Shown: positions 18,149 through 28,256, counted from the first letter of the stretch. The stretch: 64,000 nt of DNA from an uncultured Bacilli bacterium (GCA_934130165.1 CAKOXO010000001.1:310001-374000), one strand, 5' to 3'. Numbers and translations are program-made. The notes: generated by a model from the sequence alone, not told the origin.

Positions 18149-21100
18149 ATGAAAAAAAGCATGAAAATTTTATTATTTTTATTTGTATCATTATGTTTTT
18201 TTGTACCAAAACAGGTTTTTGCAAAAAATGAAGAGTTTAGTTTAGTTGCATCTGATTTTGATATAACAGCTAATGATTGGGAAGGTGATGGTACAGGTGA
18301 TGAGATAAAAAATGGTAGTTATCTTGAACCTGGACAAGTTATTCAAATAGATGTTTACTATTCTCCTGGTAGTGTAGGAAACCTAGGTTTTAATTATGCT
18401 ATTAACTATGATAGTAAATTATTTGAACCCGTTTATCTAGATGGAGAACTTTATGTTGATGGTCATACTGATAGTACCTCTCTATACGGTGGTGGAGTAT
18501 GGCCTGCAGCAGGAACTTCTGCAATAAATAAGAAAAAAACAAACTGGTCATTAGTATCAAATGATACTGGAAGTCAAATAATTATGATTGCTAGTGATTC
18601 AAAACAAGACTCAAGTAATCCTTTTGTAAAAGAAGGAATAGTCGCAACATTCTGGATAAAAGTAAAAGATGATGTTTCAAGTGGAAGTGTTCTTAATCTA
18701 GAATTTGATAATACAGCTTCTGGAATGTCAGTTGATAGAATTGATGGTGCAAAGGAAACTATAGAAACATCTAATTTATCATTTTTAGTAAACGGAGCAA
18801 TGAGTTCTGATGCTAGTCTAGATACATTATTATTAACTGGTAACAATGGACTTAATTATATAACTTCTCCATTATTTCAATCTGGTACAAGCATTAGAAC
18901 ATTTTCAGTTATAGTTCCTTATAATGTTTCTAGTATTACTATAGCTGCAACACCAAAAGATTCTACAGCGACAGTTTTAGCTGGGGGTCTTGGTAATAAA
19001 AGCTTAAATGTTGGTGATAATTCATTTAATATAGTTGTTCAACCTCAGTCGCCTAGTGCTTCAACTGAAATTTATGTTGTTAATGTTAAAAGATTATCAA
19101 ATGATACTAGTTTAAAAACATTATCATTATCAGGTATAACACTGGATAATAACTTAACTAGTGGCATTTATACTTATAACGCTACTGTTTTATATTCAAC
19201 AAGTAAAACTACAGTAACTGCAGTGGCAAATAATAGTGAAGCGAATGTAAAAAGTGGTACTGGTTTATGGGAATTAGTTAATACAGGAGATACTATAAAT
19301 AGCAGGAAAGTAACTGTAGAAGCAGAGGACTGTAAAGACGAATATCAAGCAGTTTTAGATAATAGTTGTAGTAGTCAAGATTATACTTTAAATATTACTA
19401 GGACAGCAGCATCAACTAATAATAACTTATCAGATATTAAAATAGATGGAACAAGTCTTTCTGAATTTGTTTCTAATAATCTTGAATATACTTTAGCTAA
19501 TGTTGCTAATAGTAAAACTACTATTAATGTAGAAGGTATCTTAGAAGATGAAAAAGCAACTTTAGTTGGTAATGGAGATTACAATTTAAATGTTGGTGAT
19601 AATACTATTACACTTAAAGTAGAGTCTGAGAGTGGACAAGTAAAAGAATATAAAATAAAAGTAAGAAGACTTTCAAATAATGCTAATTTATCTGCATTAA
19701 ATGTTACATCAGATCCACAAGGAACCCTATCTCCAAACTTTAATTCAACAATTAATGACTATTATACATATACGTATGATTCAACAGTAACTGAAATAAA
19801 TATTTCTGCTACTACGGAAGATAAAAATGCTACTATAACTAGTGGTCTTGGAAAATATTCGTCTGGAGATACCGAGGCAAATGTAGTAGTAACTGCAGAA
19901 GATGGTACTATAAATACTTATAAAATTAAATTTTCTAGAAATAAATCTAGTGATAATACTCTAAAGTCTTTTTCTATTGATGACTATAGTTTTAATGAAA
20001 GTTTTTCTCCTAATAATACACTGTATACAGCAACAGTTCCAGGAACAGTTGATGAGATCAATATAAATGCAGTGGTGAATGATACTAATGCTACACTTGT
20101 TAGTGGAGTAGGAAAACATAGCTTAAATTATGGAAGCAATACAATTCAAGTTAGAGTAAAAGCTGAAAACGGCAGTACAAAGGATTATACTATTACAGTA
20201 ACCAGAAGTAAAAAGACTATTTCAACCCTAACTGATTTAACAGTTGATGGAACAACAGTTAAAGATTTTGCTTCCAATAAACAAGTATATACCTTAGATG
20301 ATGTTGATTTTTCTAAAGAGACAATAACAATCGGCTATACAAAAAGTGATGCTGATTCAACAGTAACAGGAGATGGAGTAGTTAACTTAAATCCAGGTGA
20401 TAATACTATTAATATTGTTGTAACAGCACAAGATGGTACCACTAAGACAACATATACAATAAAGGTTTATAGAAAACTTTCTGATAATGCTTATTTAAAG
20501 AGTCTAGAAGTTGAAGGTTATGATCTTGAATTTAATAAAACTAAAAATGATTATAGTATTGAAGTACCATATGAGGTAACATCTTTAAATATAAATGCTA
20601 TTTGTGAATATAGTGGAGCAACTCTTGTGAAGGGTGGTCCAGAGGAATTATCAGTTGGAGAAAATAATTATACATTTGCGGTAACAGCAGCAAATGGTGA
20701 AAAAACAAATATATATACTCTTAAAGTAACAAGAAAAAAATCAACTAATACTAATTTGGCTGATATAAAGGTGCTTAACAAGGGGACTAATTATTTACAA
20801 GGATTTACTAAAGCAAATCCAGATTATAACATAGTAGTTGATAATTCTATTGATGAGGTTTCAATTGTAGTAACTCTTGATGATAATATTAATCAAACAG
20901 TAACAGGAGATGGAATAAAAAAATTAGTAACAGGACAAAATGTATTTGATATTATAGTAACCGCTGCATCAGGTGATAGTAAAAAATATACAATTACTAT
21001 AACAAGATCATTAAATGGTAATAATAAATTATCTAGCTTAGAAGTTGTTGATCATGAATTAACCCCAAGTTTTAATAAAAATACTACAAGTTATACAGCT

Positions 21101-24100
21101 ACTGTAGATAGTGATGTAGAAGAAATAATGATTAAAGCAACTCCTGAAGAAGAAACAGCAACAGTAGAAGGAGCTGGTTTAAAAACATTACAAACAGGAA
21201 CAAATACATTTAACATAAATGTAACTGCAGAAAATAAAGATGTAAAAACATATGTAGTAGTTATTACTAAAAAAGCATCAAGTGATAGTTCACTAAAATC
21301 ATTATCAATAAAAGAAGCTTTATTAAACGAGGCCTTTAGCAAAGAGAAAACTTCATATACAGCTAGCGTAGATAATAAGGTAGATGAAATTAATGTTATA
21401 GCAACAGCAAATGATGATAAAGTAAAAAGCATTACAGGAACAGGTAATATTAAATTAAAAACAGGTGATAATACAATTAATATAGTAGTAACCGCAGAAG
21501 ATAATACAACAACAACTTATACAATTATTGTAAATAGAGCAAAAAGTCTAAATGCTAATTTAACAAGTATTTCTCTATCTAATGGTTATAGTTTAAACGA
21601 AACCTTCTCTAAAGATACATTAGAATATACAGCTACTGTACCAAATAGTATGTCTAAAATTTTAATATCTGCAACTAAAGAGGATGAGTTAGCAACAGTG
21701 TCTGGTACGGGAACTGTTAATCTTAAAACAGGTTATAATGATATTGAAATTGTTGTTTTAGCTGAAGATACTTCTATAAAGAAGGTTTATAAGATTAAAA
21801 TATTTAGAGCTCTTTCTAATAATGCTTATTTAAGTAATTTATCATCAACTGATGGTATTATTACTCCAACGTTTGAAAAAACACAAAATAATTATACACT
21901 TACAGTACCAAATGAAGTAGTTAATGCGAGTTTAGTAGCAACATGCGAAAATAGTGAAGCATCTATTTCAATTGTTGGAAATGATAACTTAAAAGTAGGA
22001 ACAAATAAGGCAAGTATAACAGTAACTGCAGAAGATGGAACGATTAATACTTACTATGTTGATATTACTAGACAACCTTCATCAAATAATTTCTTATCTG
22101 ATTTAAAAGTTGTTGATACAAATGGTAAAAACTATATAGATGTATTTAGTAAAACTAATTTAATTTATAACATAGAAGTAGGAAACGAGATTTCTACTCT
22201 TGATATTTCAGCAGTAGCAGAAGATAGTGACACTACTATAACTGGAGTAGGAAAAGTAAATCTAGAAGTAGGAGATAACGAATTTAAAGTTATATCAAAG
22301 AGTGCTAATGGTACAATAAGAACTTATGTAATTAAAGTAGTTAGAAATAAAAATAGTAATACTAATTTAAAAAGTCTATCAGTAGATGGCCAAACTCTTG
22401 TTCCTGATTTTAATCCAAACGAGGTATCTTATCAATTAAGTGTATCTGCTGATATAGATGAAATTATAATTAATGCAACAGCAGAAGAAGAAAAAACAAC
22501 TAGTATAACTGGAACTGGTAAAAAGCAGTTAAAAACAGGAGTAAATACTTTTAATATAGTTACAAAAGCAGAAGATGATTCAACAAAAACTTATGTAGTA
22601 GTAGTAAATAAAGCAGCTTCTAGTAATAATTATTTGGCATCATTATTATCAAGTGAAGAATTAACACCAAGTTTTGATAGAGAAACAATAAACTATCAAG
22701 TAACAGTGCCAAATGAGGTAGATACAATTAGTATTTCAGGAGTAGCAGAGGATGCTAATGCCACTGTAACAGGTAATGATACATATAACTTATCTGTGGG
22801 AAATAATTCAATTTTGATAACAGTAACTGCAGAAGATAACTCATTTAGAGTATACACAATTGATGTATATAGAGAACCTTCAACAAATAATTATTTAAAA
22901 GATTTAAAAATAAATAATCAAACAATAAATGATTTTTCTAAAACAAAAGTAGATTATGAGTTACAAGTTACTAATGATATAGTTGATATTGATGTTTTTG
23001 GAATAGTAGAAGATGAAGCAGCTAATGTAGTAGGAAATAAAAAATGGTATTTAAATACAGGAGTTAATATAATAACAATTACTGTAACAAGTCAGAGTGG
23101 AGATTCTAGGATTTATACAATTCAAGTAACAAGAGATAAATCATCTAATAACAATTTAGCATTATTATCAGCTAAAGAGGGAACTTTATCTCCAGAATTT
23201 AGTAAAGAAAACACTAAATACACTATGGATGTTCCTTATGAAATTACAAGTCTAAACATAAATGCAATAGCAGAAGATGCAACAGCAACAGTCGAAATAG
23301 AAGGAAACGTTGATTTCCAAATAGGAAGTAATAATACTGTATATATTGCAGTAACTGCAGAAGATAATTCGGTAAAAAAATATGAAATAAAAGTAACAAG
23401 ACTTCCACAAGCTAATAACTTTTTATCAAATTTAAATATAGAAACTGAAGATGGTAAAAAATATTCCCTAACCCCAGAATTTAATAAGAATGTATTAAAT
23501 TATAATGTTGATATATCAGGGGAGGATAATGTATTAATAATTAGCGGAACTAAGGAAGCATCAAGTGCTACAGTTACAGGTTTTGAAAAAATTACAATTA
23601 ATGGATACCCATATGTCCATAAGGTTGTAGTAACCTCTGCTGGAGGAGTAGCAAGAACTTATTCAATAACATTTAATAAAATCAAATCAAGTAATGCTAA
23701 TTTAAAAGAATTATCAATTAGTGGAGGGACTTTAACTCCAGCATTTAATGAAAATACAACAACATATAAAGCAACAGTTTCATCTACGGTTGACAGTATA
23801 AATATTACAGCACTTGGGTATGATGGTAGTTCAGTAGTAGGTGCTGGAATTCATTCATTAAGTTATGGAAATAATACCATTAAAATTTCTGTTACTGCAG
23901 AAGATGGTAGTGTAAAAAACTATACAATAAATATTGAAAGAGAAAAAGATATTGAAGCAACGCTTTCTAATCTAACTGTAACAAGTGCAAAACTAACTCC
24001 AGAATTTAGTGAAAATGTACTAGATTATATAGCTTATATAAGTGATGATGCATCAAATGTGGTAATTACACCAACATTAAGTAATTCACTTGCAAAAATG

Positions 24101-24673
24101 TCAATTTCATTAAATGATGGATCATATCAAGATATTAGTAGTCTAACAGTAAGTGATTTAGAAAAAGAAAATAAAATAAAAATTAAAGTTCAAGGTAGTA
24201 ATGATACTAATATATATACTGTAACAATATTAAATCAATCTACTGAAAAGATAACATCTGATATATATGGACATGATATTTCTGATGGTATGATAAAAAC
24301 AGTAAAAATAAATACAACTTCAAATGAATTAAAAGATCAATTAGATAATGATAACTCTAAGTTAAAGATATATAAGAGTGATGGAGTAACAGAGTGTGGA
24401 GCTGGTGATGATTTAGCAACGGGAATGATTGTAAAATTAATAATTAATGATGTAGTTGTTGATCAAAAAATAATTGTTGTTGTTGGTGATACGGATGGTA
24501 ATGGTTTAATTAATGCAATAGATGCCTTAAAAGTTGTCAATAATATCATCGAAACAGAAAGATTATCTGGACCATATCTAGTAGCAGCTGATACAAACAA
24601 AGATAATATTATTAATGCAATAGATGCTTTAAAAATTGTTAACCATATTATAGGAAATGAAAGATTAGATTAA
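18149..24673 (+). CDS. Adaptor-type surface protein: cohesin-like domain, 20 cadherin-like repeats, dockerin
   Basis: 2174 residues. Signal peptide 1-26 (hydrophobic core, VFA cleavage). Residues about 27-218 look like a cohesin fold (QVIQIDVYYSPGSVGNLGFNYAINYD-type start, then glycine/valine-rich strands). About 20 cadherin-like beta-sandwich repeats follow (about 219-2030). A module of about 80 residues (2034-2112) resembles the one before the dockerin of the 4458-residue protein. The C-terminus is a canonical type I dockerin with two calcium-binding loops, DTDGNGLINAID and DTNKDNIINAID, each followed by a helix. A protein with a cohesin at one end and a dockerin at the other is an adaptor in cellulosome terms. 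No sortase signal or membrane anchor. ATG with GGAAGG-type ribosome site. It ends 13 bases before the membrane-anchored cohesin gene, so the two are co-transcribed. Confidence 0.88.
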   Translation: MKKSMKILLFLFVSLCFFVPKQVFAKNEEFSLVASDFDITANDWEGDGTGDEIKNGSYLEPGQVIQIDVYYSPGSVGNLGFNYAINYDSKLFEPVYLDGELYVDGHTDSTSLYGGGVWPAAGTSAINKKKTNWSLVSNDTGSQIIMIASDSKQDSSNPFVKEGIVATFWIKVKDDVSSGSVLNLEFDNTASGMSVDRIDGAKETIETSNLSFLVNGAMSSDASLDTLLLTGNNGLNYITSPLFQSGTSIRTFSVIVPYNVSSITIAATPKDSTATVLAGGLGNKSLNVGDNSFNIVVQPQSPSASTEIYVVNVKRLSNDTSLKTLSLSGITLDNNLTSGIYTYNATVLYSTSKTTVTAVANNSEANVKSGTGLWELVNTGDTINSRKVTVEAEDCKDEYQAVLDNSCSSQDYTLNITRTAASTNNNLSDIKIDGTSLSEFVSNNLEYTLANVANSKTTINVEGILEDEKATLVGNGDYNLNVGDNTITLKVESESGQVKEYKIKVRRLSNNANLSALNVTSDPQGTLSPNFNSTINDYYTYTYDSTVTEINISATTEDKNATITSGLGKYSSGDTEANVVVTAEDGTINTYKIKFSRNKSSDNTLKSFSIDDYSFNESFSPNNTLYTATVPGTVDEININAVVNDTNATLVSGVGKHSLNYGSNTIQVRVKAENGSTKDYTITVTRSKKTISTLTDLTVDGTTVKDFASNKQVYTLDDVDFSKETITIGYTKSDADSTVTGDGVVNLNPGDNTINIVVTAQDGTTKTTYTIKVYRKLSDNAYLKSLEVEGYDLEFNKTKNDYSIEVPYEVTSLNINAICEYSGATLVKGGPEELSVGENNYTFAVTAANGEKTNIYTLKVTRKKSTNTNLADIKVLNKGTNYLQGFTKANPDYNIVVDNSIDEVSIVVTLDDNINQTVTGDGIKKLVTGQNVFDIIVTAASGDSKKYTITITRSLNGNNKLSSLEVVDHELTPSFNKNTTSYTATVDSDVEEIMIKATPEEETATVEGAGLKTLQTGTNTFNINVTAENKDVKTYVVVITKKASSDSSLKSLSIKEALLNEAFSKEKTSYTASVDNKVDEINVIATANDDKVKSITGTGNIKLKTGDNTINIVVTAEDNTTTTYTIIVNRAKSLNANLTSISLSNGYSLNETFSKDTLEYTATVPNSMSKILISATKEDELATVSGTGTVNLKTGYNDIEIVVLAEDTSIKKVYKIKIFRALSNNAYLSNLSSTDGIITPTFEKTQNNYTLTVPNEVVNASLVATCENSEASISIVGNDNLKVGTNKASITVTAEDGTINTYYVDITRQPSSNNFLSDLKVVDTNGKNYIDVFSKTNLIYNIEVGNEISTLDISAVAEDSDTTITGVGKVNLEVGDNEFKVISKSANGTIRTYVIKVVRNKNSNTNLKSLSVDGQTLVPDFNPNEVSYQLSVSADIDEIIINATAEEEKTTSITGTGKKQLKTGVNTFNIVTKAEDDSTKTYVVVVNKAASSNNYLASLLSSEELTPSFDRETINYQVTVPNEVDTISISGVAEDANATVTGNDTYNLSVGNNSILITVTAEDNSFRVYTIDVYREPSTNNYLKDLKINNQTINDFSKTKVDYELQVTNDIVDIDVFGIVEDEAANVVGNKKWYLNTGVNIITITVTSQSGDSRIYTIQVTRDKSSNNNLALLSAKEGTLSPEFSKENTKYTMDVPYEITSLNINAIAEDATATVEIEGNVDFQIGSNNTVYIAVTAEDNSVKKYEIKVTRLPQANNFLSNLNIETEDGKKYSLTPEFNKNVLNYNVDISGEDNVLIISGTKEASSATVTGFEKITINGYPYVHKVVVTSAGGVARTYSITFNKIKSSNANLKELSISGGTLTPAFNENTTTYKATVSSTVDSINITALGYDGSSVVGAGIHSLSYGNNTIKISVTAEDGSVKNYTINIEREKDIEATLSNLTVTSAKLTPEFSENVLDYIAYISDDASNVVITPTLSNSLAKMSISLNDGSYQDISSLTVSDLEKENKIKIKVQGSNDTNIYTVTILNQSTEKITSDIYGHDISDGMIKTVKINTTSNELKDQLDNDNSKLKIYKSDGVTECGAGDDLATGMIVKLIINDVVVDQKIIVVVGDTDGNGLINAIDALKVVNNIIETERLSGPYLVAADTNKDNIINAIDALKIVNHIIGNERLD

Positions 24674-24686
24674 AGGAGAAGTGATT

Positions 24687-26309
24687 ATGAAAAAAAGGAT
24701 AAATATAACAATAGTATTACTATATGCACTTATAACTTTTATAAGTGCAATAGATGTTAATGCAGGTACAGTTAATGTTAATATAAATGGTAACTCAACA
24801 GTTAAATTAAATGATACAATTTCTTTAACTGTAAATGCATCTGATATAATAGGATTCACTGATGGTTTAGCAACTATTCAAGGTGATATATCATATGATG
24901 GTGGATATTTAGAATATCAAAGATATAAAAAAGCTGATTCTTCTCCTTTAAGTGCTAGTTATGGAACAACAACAAAAAGATTTGTTGCTTTAGGAATGAG
25001 TGGTGAATACATACAAAATGCAGGAGATATTATAACTCTTACATTTAAAGCAAAACAGTTAGGTAAGACAACTATAGGTATTAACAATATAGTAGTTGGT
25101 GATACAAAAGCAATAGTTCATGATGCTAAAGGAAATAGTAAAGAAATAGAAATAGTAGCAGATAATCCTAAGCAAGATAATAATAGTGGTAATAATAGTA
25201 ATAAAACAAATTCTAATAAAAAGAATAATACTACTAATAAAAATACAAGTACAAGTTCAAAAACATCTTCAACATCATCATCTAAATCTAAAGATAATAA
25301 CTTGGAAAGCATGACTATTAATAATGCTAAAATATCTCCTGAATTTTCCTCATCAGTTACAAATTACAACGTTACAGTTCCAAACGGTACTAAAAAATTA
25401 GATCTACATTATAAAACTTCTAGTAAAAGTGCTAACGTAGTAATAGAAGGCAACAATAGTTTAAAATCAAGAACAACTAATACTGTAAAAATAATAGTAA
25501 CAGCAGAAGATGGTAGTAAAAAAGTTTATACATTAAATGTTACAATATCAGATGATGAGAGTAGTAATAAATTATCTAGCTTAAAGGTCAAAGAAAGTAA
25601 TTTATATCCAAAGTTTGATTCTGATATTAACGAATATACAATTAAATTAAAGAAAAAGTCTAAAAAACTAACTATAGATGCTGTAGCGAAAGATAAAAGT
25701 AGTAAAGTAGAAATTATAGATAATAAGAACCTAGATAAAAATAATAGTGTTGTCTTAATTAAAGTAACTGATAAAAATGGATATAGTAATTATTACAAAT
25801 TAAAAGTAAATACATCAAAAAGTGAAGTAACTATCTTTGGAATTAATATAAAGTATATAATTGGTTCTCTACTACTATTAGCTATCTTACTACTAATAAT
25901 TATTATAATATTCAAGAAAAAAGATAAAAAAGAAGATGAAGAAGAACCAGTTGATGACTTGTATGATGATGTTATTACTAAAGATGAGTTAATAGGGGCA
26001 ATAAATGAAAGAGATTCCAAAAAGTTAAAAATGCTACTAACTCAAGAAGAAGCAAATAAACTTAAAGAAGAAGTAAGAAGAGCAAATGAGAAAGAAGATT
26101 CACTAAATACAAAAGATGAACTTGTAAGGGCATTAAGAAATAAAGATACAAAAAGAGTAAACCAAATTTTAGAAAAAGAAAAAAATACTGAAAAGTTAAA
26201 TAATAAAAGTTATGATGAATTAATAAAACAAGAGTTAATAGATGCAATAGAAAAAAAAGATGTAGATAAAATTCAGAGAATTATCAAAAGTGATAAGGAA
26301 ACTAGATAG
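24687..26309 (+). CDS. Membrane-anchored cohesin-like protein with cadherin-like repeats and repetitive cytoplasmic tail
   Basis: 540 residues. A signal peptide (1-28, ending DVNAG) precedes a cohesin-like domain (about 29-155) with the expected alternating strands and the ending GKTTIGINNIVVGDTKA. A low-complexity N/S/T/K linker (about 158-203), two cadherin-like repeats (about 205-290 and 293-375), one transmembrane helix (about 389-410) and a 130-residue charged cytoplasmic tail follow. The tail holds three copies of a (K/Q)(D/E)EL(I/V)xA(I/L) helix motif near 430, 475 and 512. A GTG at 24681 is in frame but almost touches the GGAG, so the ATG at 24687 is chosen. It would be the cell-bound receptor for dockerin proteins encoded just upstream. 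The cohesin call is by fold pattern, not alignment. Confidence 0.82.
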   Translation: MKKRINITIVLLYALITFISAIDVNAGTVNVNINGNSTVKLNDTISLTVNASDIIGFTDGLATIQGDISYDGGYLEYQRYKKADSSPLSASYGTTTKRFVALGMSGEYIQNAGDIITLTFKAKQLGKTTIGINNIVVGDTKAIVHDAKGNSKEIEIVADNPKQDNNSGNNSNKTNSNKKNNTTNKNTSTSSKTSSTSSSKSKDNNLESMTINNAKISPEFSSSVTNYNVTVPNGTKKLDLHYKTSSKSANVVIEGNNSLKSRTTNTVKIIVTAEDGSKKVYTLNVTISDDESSNKLSSLKVKESNLYPKFDSDINEYTIKLKKKSKKLTIDAVAKDKSSKVEIIDNKNLDKNNSVVLIKVTDKNGYSNYYKLKVNTSKSEVTIFGINIKYIIGSLLLLAILLLIIIIIFKKKDKKEDEEEPVDDLYDDVITKDELIGAINERDSKKLKMLLTQEEANKLKEEVRRANEKEDSLNTKDELVRALRNKDTKRVNQILEKEKNTEKLNNKSYDELIKQELIDAIEKKDVDKIQRIIKSDKETR

Positions 26310-26326
26310 TTTTTAGGTGAATCCTT

Positions 26327-27280
26327 ATGAAAGATATTTCTAATAAAAATATTTTAGATAATGTTGAAATTAAAAATTTTTCAACTAATTCTAAACCTAT
26401 CAAACAAATAACTAAAAAGAAAAAACGAAAAAAGAAGAAAAAGAAAAAAACAAAAATTTTAATATTAGTTATAGTTATTTTATTAATAATTTTGATATCA
26501 TTATTTCTAATAATAAATTACAATATATTTTCAAGTGATAAAATTAGTCTAAATTATTCAAAGAATCTATCAACTAATAATGATGTATATATGATAGATG
26601 TATCGAAGGTAGTAGAAAAAGCTATGCCATCTTTGGTAGCTATTAGTTGTAAAAGTATTTCTTCAAATGAGGAGTACGGACCAGATTATTTTAAAAATAG
26701 TAGTTATACTGAAAGTTCTGGAAGTGGAATAATAGTTGGTAAATCTAGTAGTGAAGTATTTATATTAACTAATTATCATGTTATTGAAAATGTAGAAGAA
26801 ATAAGAGTTCAGTTCATAAATGGGAAAGATTATATTGCAAATATAAAAGGACTAAAAAAAGAAAATGATATTGCACTCCTTTCAATAAATCTCTCTGATT
26901 TAGATATGAGTACAGTAACATCCATTAAAGTAGCAACCATAGGAAATAGTAAAAAGTTAAAAGTCGGAAATGGAGTAATAGCAATTGGAAATTCTCTAGG
27001 GTATGGCTTATCAACTACTACAGGTGTAATTAGTGCATTAAATAGAAAAACTATGGTAGATAACTATAATATGGAAATGATACAAATAGATGCAACAATT
27101 AATGTTGGAAATAGTGGAGGAGCACTACTAAATAATAATGGTGAAGTTATAGGAATAGTCTCTGCTAAATATTCAACTAAACTATCAGAAACATCAGAAG
27201 CAGTTGAAGGAATAGGTTTTGCAATACCCATTTCAAGTGTAGATAATATAATTACAAAGTTTATAAATTCAAATAATTAA
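26327..27280 (+). CDS. Membrane-anchored HtrA/DegP-like serine protease without PDZ domain
   Basis: 317 residues. A polylysine segment (about 31-42) precedes one transmembrane helix (43-65), placing the protease domain outside the cell. The trypsin-like triad is visible: His151 in TNYHVIE, Asp181 in ENDIALL and Ser263 in GNSGGALLNN, with the HtrA pattern IGNSLGYGLSTTTGVISAL upstream of the serine. The protein stops after the protease domain, so the PDZ domain usual in HtrA is missing. It starts 17 bases after the membrane-cohesin gene with AGGTGA as ribosome site, so it is in that operon. It may process or quality-control the large surface proteins; that role is inferred from position only. 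Confidence 0.9.
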   Translation: MKDISNKNILDNVEIKNFSTNSKPIKQITKKKKRKKKKKKKTKILILVIVILLIILISLFLIINYNIFSSDKISLNYSKNLSTNNDVYMIDVSKVVEKAMPSLVAISCKSISSNEEYGPDYFKNSSYTESSGSGIIVGKSSSEVFILTNYHVIENVEEIRVQFINGKDYIANIKGLKKENDIALLSINLSDLDMSTVTSIKVATIGNSKKLKVGNGVIAIGNSLGYGLSTTTGVISALNRKTMVDNYNMEMIQIDATINVGNSGGALLNNNGEVIGIVSAKYSTKLSETSEAVEGIGFAIPISSVDNIITKFINSNN

Positions 27281-27354
27281 ATTAGTTTAATCTATACTTT
27301 TAAATTTATATTAAAAGTGCTATAATAAATATATAATAATAGAAGGAGAATAAT

Positions 27355-27792
27355 ATGGAAGTTGGTAAGAAAGAAAAACAAGAAAATAAGAAAATTAAAA
27401 TTTTAGTATCATTAATAATAATTGTTATTTTAGTAGTTACAGTTACTATGATATTCCTAAAAAGAAGTAATGAAGAAGAGTTGAACACTTCTCTAAAAGA
27501 GATGGGGAAAAACTTTTATGAAAACTTTTATTATGAACAAATTGGTTCATCATCAGATGAAAGAAATGCTCTTCTTTCAAAATTCACTACTATCGGAATA
27601 AAAGTTGATTTAGAAAATCTAGGAAGATACAATGATGGTGAATTTAGTAAAGAAATTAAAGAATTTAAGAATAATAAAACAGGAAAAAATTGTAATAAAA
27701 CTAAAACAAAAGTAATTATATATCCTAAAACACCATATGGAAAAACAGATTATAAAATAGAAACAGAATTAGATTGTGGTTTTAAAAAATAG
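27355..27792 (+). CDS. Small single-pass membrane protein, unknown function
   Basis: 145 residues with a lysine-rich N-terminus, one hydrophobic helix (about 16-34) and an external, mostly hydrophilic domain with two cysteines (KNCNK and LDCGF) that could pair. No family recognised. The ATG follows AGAAGGAG; TATAAT sequences just upstream suggest its own promoter, although it is close behind the protease gene. It is followed by a strong terminator, which closes the surface island. Confidence 0.75.
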   Translation: MEVGKKEKQENKKIKILVSLIIIVILVVTVTMIFLKRSNEEELNTSLKEMGKNFYENFYYEQIGSSSDERNALLSKFTTIGIKVDLENLGRYNDGEFSKEIKEFKNNKTGKNCNKTKTKVIIYPKTPYGKTDYKIETELDCGFKK

Positions 27793-27799
27793 TAAGTAG

Positions 27800-27832
27800 A
27801 AAAATTATGTTTAAACAACATAATTTTTTTGT
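27800..27832 (+). terminator. Terminator closing the surface-protein island
   Basis: AAAATTATGTT (27801-27811), five-base loop, AACATAATTTT (27817-27827) running into a T-tract: an 11-bp stem. Confidence 0.8.
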
Positions 27833-27892
27833 TTCTAAATAAGTTTTTCCAGTAAAAAATCCTTATTTTTTATTAAATTTTCCCCATTTTTA

Positions 27893-27921
27893 TTGCATTT
27901 TATAGCGATTCATGATAAATT
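27893..27921 (+). promoter_or_regulatory. Probable promoter of hup
   Basis: TTGCAT (27893-27898), 17 bases, TAAATT (27916-27921), about 55 bases before the hup start. The matches to SigA boxes are moderate. Confidence 0.35.
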
Positions 27922-27976
27922 CAATATGTAAGCATACTATGACATGCTTAAAAAAATTTGGGAGGTATTTTTAACT

Positions 27977-28249
27977 ATGAAAAAAGTAGAATTAGTAGAA
28001 GCAGTAGCTGAAGAAGCTGGATTAACTAAAGCAGACGCTACTAGAGCAATTGATGCAACATTTGCTACAATTACAAAGGCTTTAGCAGATGGAGATAAAA
28101 TAGCATTAGTTGGATTTGGAACATTTGGTGTTTCAAAGAGAGCTGCACGTGAAGGACGTAACCCAAGAACAGGTGCTACAGTTCAAATCGCTGCAAGAAA
28201 TGCAGTTACATTCAAAGCAGGATCAGCTTTAAAAGACGCTGTAAATTAA
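27977..28249 (+). CDS. hup: HU family DNA-binding protein
   Basis: 90 residues, the standard HU length. It has the full HU pattern: an N-terminal helical pair, GFGTFGVSKRAAREGRNPRTG across the DNA-binding arm and a C-terminal VTFKAGSALKDAV helix. HU is the main nucleoid-compacting protein. An upstream in-frame ATG at 27944 would add eleven residues, but GGGAGG at 27960-27965 serves the ATG at 27977 and the family begins with MKKVELV. Single-gene transcript with a terminator immediately after. Base composition is less AT-rich than that of its neighbours, as expected for a highly expressed gene. Confidence 0.96.
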   Translation: MKKVELVEAVAEEAGLTKADATRAIDATFATITKALADGDKIALVGFGTFGVSKRAAREGRNPRTGATVQIAARNAVTFKAGSALKDAVN

Positions 28250-28256
28250 TAACCAG

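Noticed and set aside
4615..24673. True calcium-dependent cadherin domains
   Set aside because: The repeats fit the bacterial cadherin-like beta-sandwich family by their motifs, and the classical calcium motifs of animal cadherins were not seen.
4615..26309. A complete cellulosome with degradative enzymes
   Set aside because: No glycoside hydrolase, esterase or carbohydrate-binding module is visible among the proteins; only coupling, glycine-rich and repeat domains are present.
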